A stretch of 64,000 nucleotides of DNA from assembly GCA_035578155.1 (NCBI GenBank), contig JAPWDM010000015.1:7248209-7312208 (forward strand), in the 5' to 3' direction. Position 1 is the stretch's first letter, and each line of letters opens with the position of its first letter. The translations under genes were made by a program, and so were the position numbers. Shown in pieces: positions 31,245 to 44,851 of this stretch. The notes below the pieces were generated by a model. The model saw nothing but the letters and a program-made list of their open reading frames with translations. It had not been told where the DNA came from and did no database searches. The stretch is from Brachynemurus nebulosus. Taxonomy: Eukaryota > Arthropoda > Insecta > Neuroptera > Myrmeleontidae.

Positions 31245-32936
31245 AATAAAACAATTAAATCAATTAGAACCAAAATTAACGACAATAACTTAATTTTAAC
31301 TAAAGCAGACAAAAGCAATTCTACTGTAATTTTGAATAAACAGGAATACATTAATAAAATTGGAGATTTCATAAAAACTGAAAAAATAGTCAATATAAGA
31401 ACAGACCCAACCAATAAGTTCCAAGACGATATTAAAAAATTAATTAATTCATCTAAAAGTATTTTCTGTGATAGGGATAAACATTCTTTAGTCGAAATGA
31501 ACCCTAGGCCTCCAAGGTTATACGGCTTAGTAAAAACTCATAAAGAAGGAGCCCCAATTAGACCAGTAGTTTCGTACGTAGGTTGTCCGTCTCATAAATT
31601 ATCTAAACATTTAGCCAAATTATTTAAAGATGAAACTCAATTCGAGTCAGAATACAGTATTAAAAATTCAACAGATTTAATTAATAAACTCAAAAAATCA
31701 AAATTTTTAAGTAAATACAAACTAGCAACTTTAGATATAAAAAGTATGTTTACAAACATTTCGACTAATCAATGTTTGAATCTTCATCGACGATATTTTA
31801 GATAAAAAAATAAAACAACCAGTCAAAAAGAACGAATTGATGCAGGCATTCAACACCGTCCTAAAACAAAATTACTTTGAATTTAATAAATAAATTTTAT
31901 CGACAAACGGCTTGGCGATGGGTTCACCGTTAAGCCCTTTGCTTGCCGAAATATATATGACAAATTTAGAAAAAATAATAATGGAAAATCCACATACTAA
32001 AAAATACGTTAAATTTTGGCACCGATACGTAGATGATGTAGTTGTATGTTTCGACAGCTCTAACCGACAAATCCATAAATTCATAGACATCATAAACACA
32101 ATAGATCCTAAAGTACAATTTGAATTACAATTAGAAAAAGATAATCAAGTCAATTTTTTAGATTTAATTATAACAAAAAATAATAACAAGCTGGATTTTG
32201 ATATTTATCGAAAGCCTACCTTTTCCGATATTACCATACCAAACGATTCCCTTAGCCCATTTCAACACAAAGTCGCAGCATACAACTCCATGATTCATCG
32301 CGCATTTAATCTACCTCTAACTGAAACCAATTTTAATAAAGAAATAAACACAATTAAAAAAATAGCTAATAATAACGGTTATGATAATTAAACTTCTCAA
32401 CAAACTAATAGCTAAACAAGAACATAAATTCATATTAAAAGAAATCTACCCATTGACCGACGCCAAGAATAAATCAGACTTCAAAATAGTTACTTATTAC
32501 GGGAAAATTTCAGACAAAATAAAAAACATATTAACCAAAGCAGACATAAATATAGCGTTTAAACCAAGCAGTAAATTAAGTCATATTATTTACAACAACA
32601 AAACAAAAATAAATAAATTAAAAAAATCAGGAATTTATAAATTAAATTGTCAGGACTGCCCTAATTACTACATCGGACAGACAGGTCGAAGTTTCGAAAT
32701 CAGACGAGCGGAACATTTCCGATCTTTCAGAAATAAAAAAAACAGACTCCACTTTCGCTAACCACCTTTTAGAAAACGGACATTTACCAAACAGAGACTT
32801 GACGATACTACACGTGACGGAAAAAGGACAACGAATGAACATACTGGAAGCCGTAGAAATACATAAATACAAAAACAATAACCTACTTAATGACCAGACA
32901 GATTTAATAAACTCGACACTATTTAGCCTACTATAA
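31245..32936 (+). pseudogene. Penelope-like reverse transcriptase / GIY-YIG endonuclease, broken
   Basis: Retrotransposon polyprotein in three open pieces. The first (31245-31805) holds LILTKADKSNSTVIL, LYGLVKTHKEGAPIRPVVSY (RT1/2) and LATLDIKSMFTNIS (motif A Asp). The second (from about 31909) holds AMGSPLSPLLAEIYM (motif B), WHRYVDDVVVCF (motif C) and FLDLIITKNNNKLDFDIYRK (thumb). The third (32381-32761) carries GIYKLNCQDCPNYYIGQTGR, the GIY-YIG nuclease with its CxxC finger. It continues after a frameshift near 32755 to the LEAVEIHKYK catalytic-Glu helix. Frame breaks near 31790, 32385 and 32755 plus a stop near 31892 make it inactive. Confidence 0.9.
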
Positions 32937-32999
32937 TTATGACTGTTCATTTTAAATAATCGGTTTTATCCACAACTGTGTCTGTTTATTCAAAACTAC

Positions 33000-33470
33000 A
33001 TAATAGCTTAATAAAAATTAAAGTGATATTATACATAAGTATTGTAATTATTAATTAATAATCAATTTCAATTAATCATTAAAGGTCAATGTTTGAATAT
33101 TTAATCCTTGCTTGTCAAACAATTTAAAAGGATCTTATTATTAATAAATGATAGCTCTAATCTTGCTTTCGTAAATCTTATCCACAACTACCTGTTTATT
33201 CAAAATTGCATAATGCATAGCTTTTACTGAATATTTGTATCATAGCTTAATAAAAATTAAAATGGTATTACACTTAGTTATTGTAGTTATTGATTAATAA
33301 TCAATTTTAATTAGTCATTAAAATAAAATGCATATCTTATCCTGAATATTATTATCATAGTTTAATAAAAATTAAATTGATATTATACTTAATTATTGCA
33401 ATTATTAATTAATAACCAATTTTAATTTATCGTTAAAAATCAATGTTGGAATATTTAATCCTTAGCTTAT
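33000..33470. repeat. Imperfect repeats in right PLE arm
   Basis: Three diverged copies of a unit containing TTAATAAAAATTAAA, ATTATTGCAATTATTAATT-like and CAATTTTAATTA-like strings, starting near 33005, 33240 and 33355. Confidence 0.65.
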
Positions 33471-33764
33471 CAAACATTTTAAAATGATTTTATTATCAAT
33501 TAGGGTAGCTCTAATCTCAATTAATTTATACAGCAATATTTCATTTTCGTAACTGTACCTGTGTCATAATCAACGTTTAGATATTTTCATGTAATCCATA
33601 AATGTACCTACTTATGTATAGAACCAGTTTTATGACTTTTCGTACAAAAATCATGTATTCAATTTCACCATGTACCTGTTTACCCACAAAATCTTAATTA
33701 CATTTGTAACCATAAATCTATTTTAAATTGTGAATAATATAAATACTGGGATGTAACTGAAATA

Positions 33765-33830
33765 ATTTCACTTGTTCAGATGATGTTCATATAGAACGAA
33801 ACATGTCAACTTTGTAAAAAACTTTGTAAC
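33765..33830 (+). ncRNA. Hammerhead-ribozyme-like motif, right PLE arm
   Basis: Core CAGATGA 33777-33783, stem II GTTC 33785-33788 with GAAC 33794-33797, GAAA 33798-33801, self-complementary CATG 33802-33805, then TC with predicted cleavage after 33807. GTT/AAC next to the core and ACTT/AAGT further out can form a bulged stem I. It carries the same U4-to-A change as the left copy. Confidence 0.6.
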
Positions 33831-33969
33831 AAGTTCTGTCAACTTTGTAACAAGTTTTGTCAAAATAAAATAGTGATATTTTGCAAAGCAATAAAAATTT
33901 GTTTTATTTTAAAAAAAAATTCCCAAAAATCACCTTTTTTCAGGCGGTCACACTAGTGGTCCCCCTTAA

Positions 33970-35389
33970 TATAAAAAAAAATAAAAAATAAAATCTAGAA
34001 ACGGGAAGTGATAATTAGGTGTATTTGGAAATAGTAAAAAAAAAAAAATAATCTTGTCAAATTTGGAACCTCATTGTACCAAATGCGTATTTTGGGAAAT
34101 TGTGAAATAGGACCCAAAGGGCGTGCTCGAATTTATTTAAGTATAGTTTTATTTTGCAAAAATCATAACAAGGTTACAAAATATAATATAAATTTAAATT
34201 TTTAAATAGCTTTAGGTCTAGTCACATTTGAATAACTTAATTTAAATTTTTTCACTTTTGCAAGTTACGGAACTTTTATTTTTTCAAATTGTATTTATTG
34301 TCGTAAGTTTTTAAATCTTATTGTAAGTGGGCAAATGATTGCACACTAAATTCACTCATTTTAATTATTTGAGTCAAAGTTTCCAATCACGTGTCCGTTA
34401 AATTTTGATATAAGTAAAAGGGAAATATTTTGGATTTTAATTAAGTATTTTTTATATTTTTCGAACGATTTGTAAAATTTAATGTTAAAAGTGGAATCAC
34501 CACCCAAATATTTTCTGTGAAATTGTAGATTGTAGTCCGGAAAAGGAATTTTATTTATTTCTTTTACCTCACTCTTTTAAGTAGCAATCGAGGGCGAATT
34601 GTCTGGTTTTGGGGGGAAAAGATCCACTGACCGGTAAGTCTTCCACTGCTTCGCTCAGAAGCTCATCAACACCTCGAGCAAGCTCTGTGAAATTTTTCTA
34701 CTCGACACTTGCGCGCCCTCTACTTGAAGTTTAGATAACCCCTCGAAATCACAAAATTAAGTATCAATACCCAACTCCAAATTGTTAATTAATTTTTTTG
34801 CTACACCACCTAAATGATAAAATAAAACATGGTGACGCACAGTGGTTCAATTTCCGAAAAAAGCGGACAAAAATGAGAAAAGTGAAGTTTGTAATTTTGA
34901 ACTTATTACCAATATACTGGCTGCATTACCAGATAAGGGAAGGTCAAACACAGCTAACTGAGCTACTGTCTCGTACGCATCTTCTAATTGTTCATTAATA
35001 ACTTTTGTTTGCAAGTGTGTTTTTGAAATAAAAAGTGATGGAAGTTAAAAATGAAGGTGAGTAATCATTATGAATGTGTGGTAAAGGGTAATTTAATATT
35101 TCTATACGGTGTACTTATTACAGAGAAATATTACATTTTAATGTGTTTATTTATAAGAAATAGTTATGAGTTTGATCGAGTTGGATGATTTGCTTTTATT
35201 TGCAACAAAGTACGAAGTATGTAGATTCTTTTAAAAAACAAAATTCTTGCTCCAATTTGCCCCTTCGTTTTTTACACCAATTTCAATTTTTTCTTGTCTC
35301 ACTTCATATTCATAATCAGCGACCTTAAAATCCTTTATATACCATTTTTTGTTTCAATAAAACTTATTTTTAATTTTTGTGCGTCATTT
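33970..35389. other. Intergenic, no gene seen
   Basis: AT-rich, no supported gene. A phrase near 35320-35375 ('ttcataatcagcgacctt', 'ataccattttttgtttcaat') recurs at 35750-35800 and 35870-35915. This suggests three copies of a diverged local repeat on both sides of the MITE. Confidence 0.5.
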
Positions 35390-35393
35390 TTAA

Positions 35394-35723
35394 CACTTTC
35401 AGTCCCATGACTTCGGCATCCGAAAATAAACAAAACAGCCGCCGAGGCCGACCGCGATCAATATTTAGAATAAACAAAACACTTAAAAATATTTATAAAA
35501 AAGATTTTATATTATTCTACTAAAAATAATTTATTACTACGTATCGGACACTTATCAAAATAATAATAACTATGTACTCATCTTTTGACCTGCATAACAC
35601 ATACATGTTGAATCATTTAGTGTTCTGTGGAATCATTTTCTGTACTTGTTTACATAAAATTTCGTTAAAAATATTGTCGACTTCCGAGGAAGTTTACTGT
35701 GAAAGTTCTCGGGCTTCATAGTG
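35394..35723. mobile_element. 330-bp TTAA-flanked MITE
   Basis: TTAA at 35390-35393 and 35724-35727 flank short inverted ends CACTTTCAGTCCC (left) and CGGGCTTCATAGTG (right). Non-coding. Its right end (TTCGTTAAAAATATTG...TAGTG) resembles 62447-62505. Confidence 0.6.
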
Positions 35724-36248
35724 TTAATTTTTAAAATAATAACATCAAATTTATAATCAACGACCTTGAAAACTTTTATACCATTTTTTGTTTCAATAAA
35801 ACTAATTTTTTATTTTTGCCCGCCATTTTAGACCCACCATTTTGAATTTTCAAAATAATGTTATCAAATTCATAATCAGCAACCTTGAAAACCCTTATAT
35901 ACCATTTTTTGCTTTACTCAAAGTAATTTTTGATTTTTGTCCGCTTTTTTTGAAAATTGGACCACTGTGCGATAGGGCAAGTTTACACACTAACATCGGG
36001 GCACATTTATGCATAATTGTGACTGCGTAGACGTGGCCCAGTGAATATTTTACCACTTAATTGTCCCAAACTTGAGTAATTTATTACTTTTTGCTACTCA
36101 TTATTCAATGTTTAATCTAGAAAGATGAAATTGGATTGAATAAATTTGAACCCTAATTATATATTCTACGTTACTTAATTTGTCTTTCACATTTTACAAA
36201 TGGTGAGAAATTCCTAAAAGTAACAGAGGCAAGATTGATGTCCAAATA

Positions 36249-36404
36249 ATGAAAAATGCCGTTATACAAGTTAGACGTGGACAAAACACGATTCGTGGGT
36301 CTGGAAAGGTTTTTGGATTAAATAACAAGACAGTAGGCAACTACTGTAAAAAGTGAGCCAACCATAGCGATACAGAGCTCAAAAGGATTCACGAGATTGA
36401 AAAC
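36249..36404 (+). pseudogene. pogo-like transposase, N-terminal HTH exon
   Basis: ATG 36249 begins MKNAVIQVRRGQNTIRGSGK followed by VFGLNNKTVGNYCKK, the psq/HTH DNA-binding start of pogo/Tigger-type transposases. A stop follows this (TGA near 36354), and a GTAAGT donor lies at 36405. The matching DDE exon is at 43.2-44.6 kb, separated by a nested mariner element. Confidence 0.6.
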
Positions 36405-36796
36405 GTAAGTTGAAAATTTCTATAAAAGGTTTATAATAGGTGTTTCTTTTGTGATTTACAAACTTCTGAATGTTTTGATATGAGATATCATATGTTTTTA
36501 TCATTCACGGTATTTTTGGAATCCATTGACACAGAAAAGGTCCCTTTACGTAGGCCTGTAGCAGTTTTCTTCAAAACTGCCGGTTATACGACACCACTAA
36601 ATTCTCATTATTATAGAAGAAGATTACTAAACCACTTCCAAATTCTTGAATTGTATACAGAGTGTCCCAAAAGTCAACGATATCCCTTGGAAGGATGATA
36701 GACCAGCTCATGCCAGACCAGAATATCTAAATATTATCTGGTAAAATATCGCTAGTTTTCAAGATATTTGCACTTTTATGAATTTCGGAAAGATTG

Positions 36797-38614
<1,818 letters not shown>

Positions 38615-39519
38615 AAGATTGACAATTTTTATCAGATTTTCGAGTACCACAGCTGCAAGACTAGATTTTTTGAATTCTAATTTTTATTACGCAACCCTGA
38701 AGAGTCCTTTTGTAGATCACAATCCAAAGTAAGTGTAATATACTCATAATCTTGGAAGAAATAAATCTTTTTTGCCGGCTCATAAATAATTTTTTTTATG
38801 AGCTAAGTTTGACTCTTCATTCTGTAAAAGAAATGTACCACCTTACCCGGGCAAGTTATGTTAAAAGATTGCTCATTTATTGTAGTTTTTAAAAAGGTCT
38901 AAAATTTGCTTCGCTTTACTTTAGAAAAAAAAAAAGATATTGCCATTTTACTGCAAAAAAATGTCATTTTGAAATTATTTCAATAATTACTTTCAAATTA
39001 TTTCAGTTACTTGCAGACACTTATGCCTGCGTAAATCAAAGATAGATGGTGACCGAAGACAGAAAAAGTGGACAGGTAGTATGACAGATTTACATTGGTG
39101 TGCAAATGTTGCTGCCTCGTGACTACGCTAATCGTGTCAAATTTTGCCGAAGTATGTTACAAAAACACAGAGAAAACCCAGAATTCTTAGATAAAATTTT
39201 ATAAACGAATGAAGGCACATTCAAAAAGGATGAACTCATAGATTCAAAATCTTCATAGTTATGCGATCGAAACTCCACATTCAATTACGAGAAGAAGGGT
39301 CACAATATCACTTTAAGGTAAATTTGTGAATCAGAACATTGAACGGCGAAATAATAGGTCCTTTTAAATTGGGTTGAAATCTGGAGAAATTTATCACAAT
39401 TTTTTAGAAAATTAACACCCTAATCTTGTTGGGACTCTACTGTACTAACATTGCGTACGGTCATAACAGAAGACCACTGTAACCAGCACTAGTTCTACCA
39501 TACAAGTCTTCAACACCAA

Positions 39520-39640
39520 GCACGAACATCACCACGGTCTGGTAGAGCGGTGGTGATGTGATCGGGTCGCCACTGCCAAGGGCCCGCGTTCAAACCACAC
39601 CGACAGCAACGAGCTACACCAATTTTTTTTTTAATTTCTT
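39520..39640 (+). mobile_element. tRNA-derived SINE head
   Basis: TGGTAGAGCGG (39540-39550) fits the Pol III A box and GTTCAAACC (39588-39596) fits the B box exactly, about 40 bases apart. A T-rich stretch follows near 39625. The length and 3' end of the SINE are not clear. Confidence 0.55.
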
Positions 39641-39729
39641 TCTTTCTTTGCACTTTTATATAATGGTGGAACATTCTGGTACCTTCGAGAAACATCTAGA
39701 AGAGTCATATCAAGGGACAACAACAACAA

Positions 39730-39995
39730 CATGTCATCACCCAACGGGTATATAAGTCGGTTGCAGCAGATGGTGAAGTTACAATCAAGCGTTCAGTCGG
39801 AGACTAAGGAAGAATCGAGTGTAGGAGCCAGTAGTGGAAATAGTGAACAGTCGAGTGGACATTGTGGACAGTGGAGCCAGTAGTGGGACAGTGAATCAGT
39901 CAAGTGGAGATTGCGAATAGCAAATTGGACTTGGAATAATTATTCTATTTATCATTGTCAAAATCATCATTAACGTTGTTTTAATAAATTGTTGT
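39730..39995 (+). other. Possible solo-LTR-like segment
   Basis: Starts TGTCATCACCC, has TATAAG near 39751, repeated GTGGA/CAGTGGAG strings, AATAAA near 39981, and ends TTGTTCA. TG...CA ends with internal TATA and poly(A) signals suggest an LTR, but I could not find matching target duplications. Confidence 0.3.
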
Positions 39996-41170
39996 TCAAA
40001 AAGAAAAACTATTTTTTTTATTTTTCAAAACTCGCGTTAGGAAGTTGGGTACTCCAAAAGCATTCGTCACAAACGAAACCAGAGTACCACAGCAATCTTT
40101 TAGAAAATGTTCCTTTGGCCACACGCGGAGTAAGGTGGTTTCAAAATGATGGTTGTCCAACTCATTATGTACATGAATTAAACAATTTTTCAATCCAAGC
40201 TTATCCTCAGAAATGGATCGGTCGTCTTGGTGCCGTATTGTGATCACTTCGCTTTCCGGATTTAAATCCACTAGACTTTTTTTTACTGGGATTGCTTAAA
40301 GAAGAAAGTCTATGCAAAACTAATAAATAATTTAAATGAGCTAAGACATCGTATTAATGAATGTGCACAATAACTTAAATGTTGTAAAATGTGCAAGACA
40401 AATAAAAAGATCTTTTTCAAAAAGATACCGCGCCCACATTCGTCTTGGCGGCAGACAATTTGAACACATTCGTTGATTTCCAATGTTATGTTTAATTTCA
40501 AATAAATATCCGTACCTACTTTAATTTAATAAATATTTTCATTCGAATTCCTATTTTTTTGTTAATTGTCAATATTTATCTCACTCTAACCAATGTAAAT
40601 CTACTACCTGTCCACTTTCTGTCTTCGATTATCATCTATCTCCGGTTGACATAGGCATAAAAGTGTCTGCAAGTAACTGAAATAATTTGAAAGTAATTAA
40701 TGAAATAATTTCAAAATGACATTCTTTGACATCTTTTTTTCTAAAGTAAAGCGAAGCAAATTGTAGACCTTTTTAAAAACTACAATAAATGAGCAATCTT
40801 TTAACATGCTCGGGTAAGGTGGCACATTTCTTTTACAGCATGACGAGTCAAACTTAGCTCATAAAAAAAATTATTTATGAATCGGCAAAAAAGGTTTATT
40901 TTTTCAAAAATATAGGTATATTACCCTTGCTTTGGATTGTGACCTACAAAAGGACTCTTCAGGGTTGTGTAATAAAAATTAGAATTCAAAAAATCTAGAC
41001 TTGCAGCTGTGGTACTCGAAAATCTGATAAAAATTGTCAATCTTCCCGAAATTCATAAAAGTGCCAATATCTTGAAAACCAGCGATATTTTACCAGACAA
41101 TATTTTTATATTCTGGTCAGGCATGTGCTGTCATCCCTCCAAGGGATATGGTTGACTTTTGGGACACCTA

Positions 41171-42785
41171 TATAGTGTTACGTGCCCTGCAATTATTTGG
41201 TATTAATTAAAATAGAAATCCCTAATTTTGAAATAAAAAAGTTTCTAAAATTCTAAACTGTAAAACTTTTTAAACACCGAGTAATTTCGTATCTTTTTAA
41301 AACCCAGTCCAATTGGACAGTACACTGTGTAGTCTGTATCTATTAGATATCATAGTGCGTCGATACATATCGGACATCGCGTAGTAATTATTCCTTATAA
41401 TATACATCACATGTTTTGGCGGGGCGAAAAATTATAAATACTGTAACTAGTCACTTTGACATTTCTTTTTTATTTCAAATTTTTATCTATGCACAACTTC
41501 CAGCTTTTTTTAATTGGCAAAGATTTCATTTGTTCAAAATGTCATTGAGTACATGAATTTTATATATGAATTTCCAAATGATTTATGTTTAATAAGTTCT
41601 ATTGATCATATGGATGCTTTCTGGAAAAGTAACATCAGCTTCAACTTTCAATAATGGGATTTTGTGTGGCCGTTTTGCACCCAGGGTTTTATGAAGAAAG
41701 GTGGTGACTGAGCATCTGTTAATTTTCCGAAAATCTAATGCCAATGTCACACATCAAACATTGCATGTCTACAGCAAATCTAAGACAATTTTGATTTTGG
41801 CGATTTCTTTTGTCTGTGGATAAATTTCATATAAGTGATAAACTAACTTGTGTAAACGTGCTAACTACTTTAATCGTGTTGGAACCCTATTTGAATCATC
41901 TCGTTTTCTGTAACTTACTAATGAACGATTTTTAACCAGAAAACTACATTTAATTCAGTTTAAAACTAGTTATATTTTGTAAAGTCGATTTTCTTTATAC
42001 TGTCTTTTTTTTCTTTATACTGTTTTTTTTTTTGGCTTTTTCTTTATACTGGCTTTTTATACTGACATTTTTTTTTATATTGGCTGATATTTGTAAATTT
42101 ACTATTTTTTCTGTATTTTCTAAACCTCGGTAAATTCATGTTACGTTTGTACAATGCTATTTAATTACCTTTTTTTTTACTTTTTATTGGTTTCTCATAA
42201 AGTTAACTTACGTGCTGTCTGTCAGGTTTTAACTGGTCATGTATGAATATTAAAATACTTACGTAACTTGCCTTAAATTTCTTTTGTAATAAAATTTATC
42301 TTATACATTACATAAAATTGGTTAAAAACGCATCTGCTATATTACGTTGCCTTATCTTCTCTTTTTTTATTATTATTATTTCTCTTTTTACGTTATGTAT
42401 ACTGCGAGTTAACTAATTTTGTGTCAACTAGTTACTTTAATGGTTGCTAAATTTTTTTATATACCTTTTCTAGTTAAACAACAAAAGTGTAAAGTCGAAT
42501 TTATTGTTAATCGTTTTTTAAGAAAAAAAGTCTAAAACATTTTTTATTGCTACTCAAACTGATTATTGTTAAATATATGAATTTGTATGTAACATGCTAA
42601 GTCTGAATTTCATCTGTCTCGAACCCAAAATCCCCTGAGAAAACAAAGATCTAAATAAAATTTTATGCTCATGCCATAAACAACTCAAAGAATTTTACCT
42701 AATACCTTTTCTTTATTTCAGATATTTCTCTATTTTAGATTTTTTTACTTAAAATTTTTGTACTCAATTTCTATTTAAATTTAGA

Positions 42786-42847
<62 letters not shown>

Positions 42848-43150
42848 TTGTAATAATATATACCTTCTAACTTTAAACTTTCTTGCAGGCTAATGAACTG
42901 CAAGAGTTAACAGAAGCACAAGATGTTGCACCGATTCCTGATCAAGAAGATGGACCAGTTCAAGAGGTGACACAGCTCAAGGGGAGGTAACGGCTCCTGG
43001 TCAAGAGGCACCGGCCTAAGAGGAGGCACTAGCTGTGGGGGAGATATCAGCTCCAGTACTGGCAAAGGAAGCAGTGTCGGCTCGAAAGCTTTTTCCGTTT
43101 GGATATTCCAGGCATCAAAACGTAAGTTTAACATAAATTATTGTATAGGG
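41171..43150. other. Non-coding part of the pogo-like element and flanks
   Basis: AT-rich, intron-like sequence with a (TTA)n microsatellite at 42787-42846. Around 42890-43125 a Gln/Glu/Pro-type repetitive reading (CAAGAGG... units) looks like a degenerate linker exon of the transposase. Confidence 0.4.
42787..42846. repeat. (TTA)n microsatellite
   Basis: About 20 uninterrupted trinucleotide units. Confidence 0.95.
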
Positions 43151-43189
43151 AACAAAACGTTTTTTATTTTATAATAATATTATTTTCAT

Positions 43190-44645
43190 GTTTAGGGAAA
43201 TAAACTTTACATTTTTAAATTGGTTTGTGCAGATGTCCGAGCCACGAAAAACTCCTTGTCGAATACTTTCTAAATACTTCTGACATTTATTTTGGGCTAA
43301 CACCAAAAAAAGCAAGACGCTTCGCATATACTTATGCGATAGGTTGTGTATTCCTCAATCTTGGACTGACAATGAAATGGCAGGACCCGACTGGCTAACG
43401 CCATTCTTGGAGACGCACAATAAGCTCTCAATTAGGGCGCCATACGTTTCAATAGAGCTAATGTATCAGCATTTTTTGATAACTTTACATCAGTCATAAA
43501 ACGCAGAGCTTGCTGATATTTGGAATGTTGACGAGACGAGGATAACAACAGTTCAGAAATCCGACAGAATCATAGGTCGTAAGGGCTTTAGACAGATTGT
43601 AAAAATGACCTCCGCAGAAAGAGGTACTCTGATTACTGTGGCCCTCTGTGTAAGCACTGCCGGGACGTTTATTCTCCCATTCATAGTTTTCCCCAGAGTG
43701 CACTTTAAGTATCATTATTTAAGAGATGGCCCTGTAGATAGTTGCGGAGATGCTAATCCATTAGGTTGAATGGAAGAACGCAATTTCTTGAAATTCGCCA
43801 AGAATTTTGTTTCCCATGTTAGATGTTCCACCTCAAAGCCATGCCTCTTGATTCTAGACAATCACGAATCACACTTGTCAGCAGATGTAATGGACTATTT
43901 TAAGGACAACAGTATAACACTAGTATCATTTCCACCACACTGCAGTCACAAATTGCAGCTTCTGGATCGCAATGTTTTTGGCCTACTTAAAAAATATGTC
44001 AACACTATTCTTGGATAGCTTGTAACAAACGTCCAATGACAATACATCACATTCCATTGATTCTAGGTCATTAGGTTTTGAGAGCAGCCAAATCCAACCA
44101 TCGACTCCTTTTGATAATAACGCAGGTAGTGTAGGTGGACTCTCTGTATCCAAGTCTGTCAACAGGGCCAGTAGGACCTCTAATTCGTCACATGTGGACT
44201 ACTCAACACCTGAACAACATAGGCCTTTCGAAAAGTCAGGACCTAGACTTAGTACGAAAAAAGGGAGGAAAAAAAGGAAGAGTGCAATTTTCACTGACAC
44301 GCCAGTAAAAGAATCCGTAAGACAAGAGCTATTTGAAGCCAAAATGAAAAAAAAATGAAGGCACAAGAAAACAAAAAGAAGTTACTTAAAAATTTATTTT
44401 CTTCTTAACAAGCAGAAAGAGAAGACAATATAGAAAAATATATAAGATCAAATAACGCAAAAGGGAAAAAGTTACTGAAAATAAGAAAAAAAATAGATGA
44501 CTTTAATGAAGAGGACGAAAACTGCCTTTGCATTTATTGTCTGAGACCTTACAATCGTTCCAAGAAAGGGCAAGAATGGGTTCAGTGTCTCAGGTGCAAA
44601 AGATCCCGGTACTGTTCACAGTCGGCTTTATTATATATGTATTAG
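43190..44645 (+). pseudogene. pogo/Tigger-like transposase, DDE exon, broken
   Basis: DDE_1-family transposase. Visible blocks: WNVDETRITTVQKSDRIIGR (43519-43578, first Asp), then MTSAERGTLITVALCVSTAG, LILDNHESHLS (second Asp, ~43854) and LVSFPPHCSHKLQLLDRNVF (third Asp region, ~43921-43978). A Ser/Thr-rich tail with KKGRKKRKSAIFTDTP follows. A C-terminal cysteine cluster (CLCIYCLRPYNRSKKGQEW, then CLRC) appears near 44526-44600. Stops and frame changes occur at about 43384, 43768, 44016 and 44358. This pairs with the HTH exon at 36.25 kb. Confidence 0.8.
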
Positions 44646-44851
44646 AAAACACGTGTAGGTATTTTTCCCAAGTATATACCAAAAATTAATAAAAGCGCGA
44701 ATTTATTTAGTATGTGTTTGTTTATACTGTTTAGTGTTTAAAAGTGTTGAACGGTTTCTTCATATTCAGTATTCATCGTGGTGTTTATATTTATTTTTAA
44801 TAAAAATTAATTGTTTTATTTTAAAAATATTTGCATTTCTTGTTTGAAATA

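Larger units (their letters stand above)
14427..33909. mobile_element. Penelope-like element with inverted terminal repeats, split by the Polinton
   Basis: The left arm (14427-14779 continuing at 30617-30930) is the inverted copy of the right arm (about 32930-33909). The match runs from the outer AAACAAATTTTTATT end to GAACAGTCATAATTATAG beside the ORF. The interior carries a PLE reverse transcriptase and GIY-YIG endonuclease on the + strand (31245-32936). A stretch resembling the PLE N-terminal region lies on the minus strand (about 31075-31240), so two copies may lie head to head. The right arm contains about three imperfect repeats of roughly 130-150 bp (33000-33470). Inverted long terminal repeats are known for Penelope elements. 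Confidence 0.75.
13539..33965. mobile_element. Outermost TTAA-flanked element hosting PLE and Polinton
   Basis: Left end GGGGGACCACTAGTGTGA begins at 13539. Its exact 18-bp inverted copy ends at 33965. Both are flanked by TTAA (13535-13538 and 33966-33969), the target duplication of piggyBac-type transposons. Its own sequence is only 13539-14426 plus about 33910-33965. I see no transposase in it, so it is best read as a non-autonomous element of roughly 0.95 kb that was later invaded. Confidence 0.75.
39010..40315 (+). pseudogene. mariner-like transposase remnant, interrupted
   Basis: Fragments in order: FCRSMLQKHRENPEFLDKIL-like sequence near 39140-39200, then TNEGTF (Asp position replaced by Asn) near 39210. 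KKGHNITL and a GPF-like block follow. After a break at about 39450-40000 come WFQNDGCPTHY (40138-40170), WIGRLGA and FPDLNPLDFFL (40254-40290). These are the catalytic blocks of an insect mariner-like transposase. Stops and the central insertion inactivate it. Confidence 0.7.

Noticed and set aside
39730..39995. Confident LTR call
   Set aside because: TG/CA ends, TATA and AATAAA are suggestive, but no target duplication or second LTR was found, so it is kept at low confidence.
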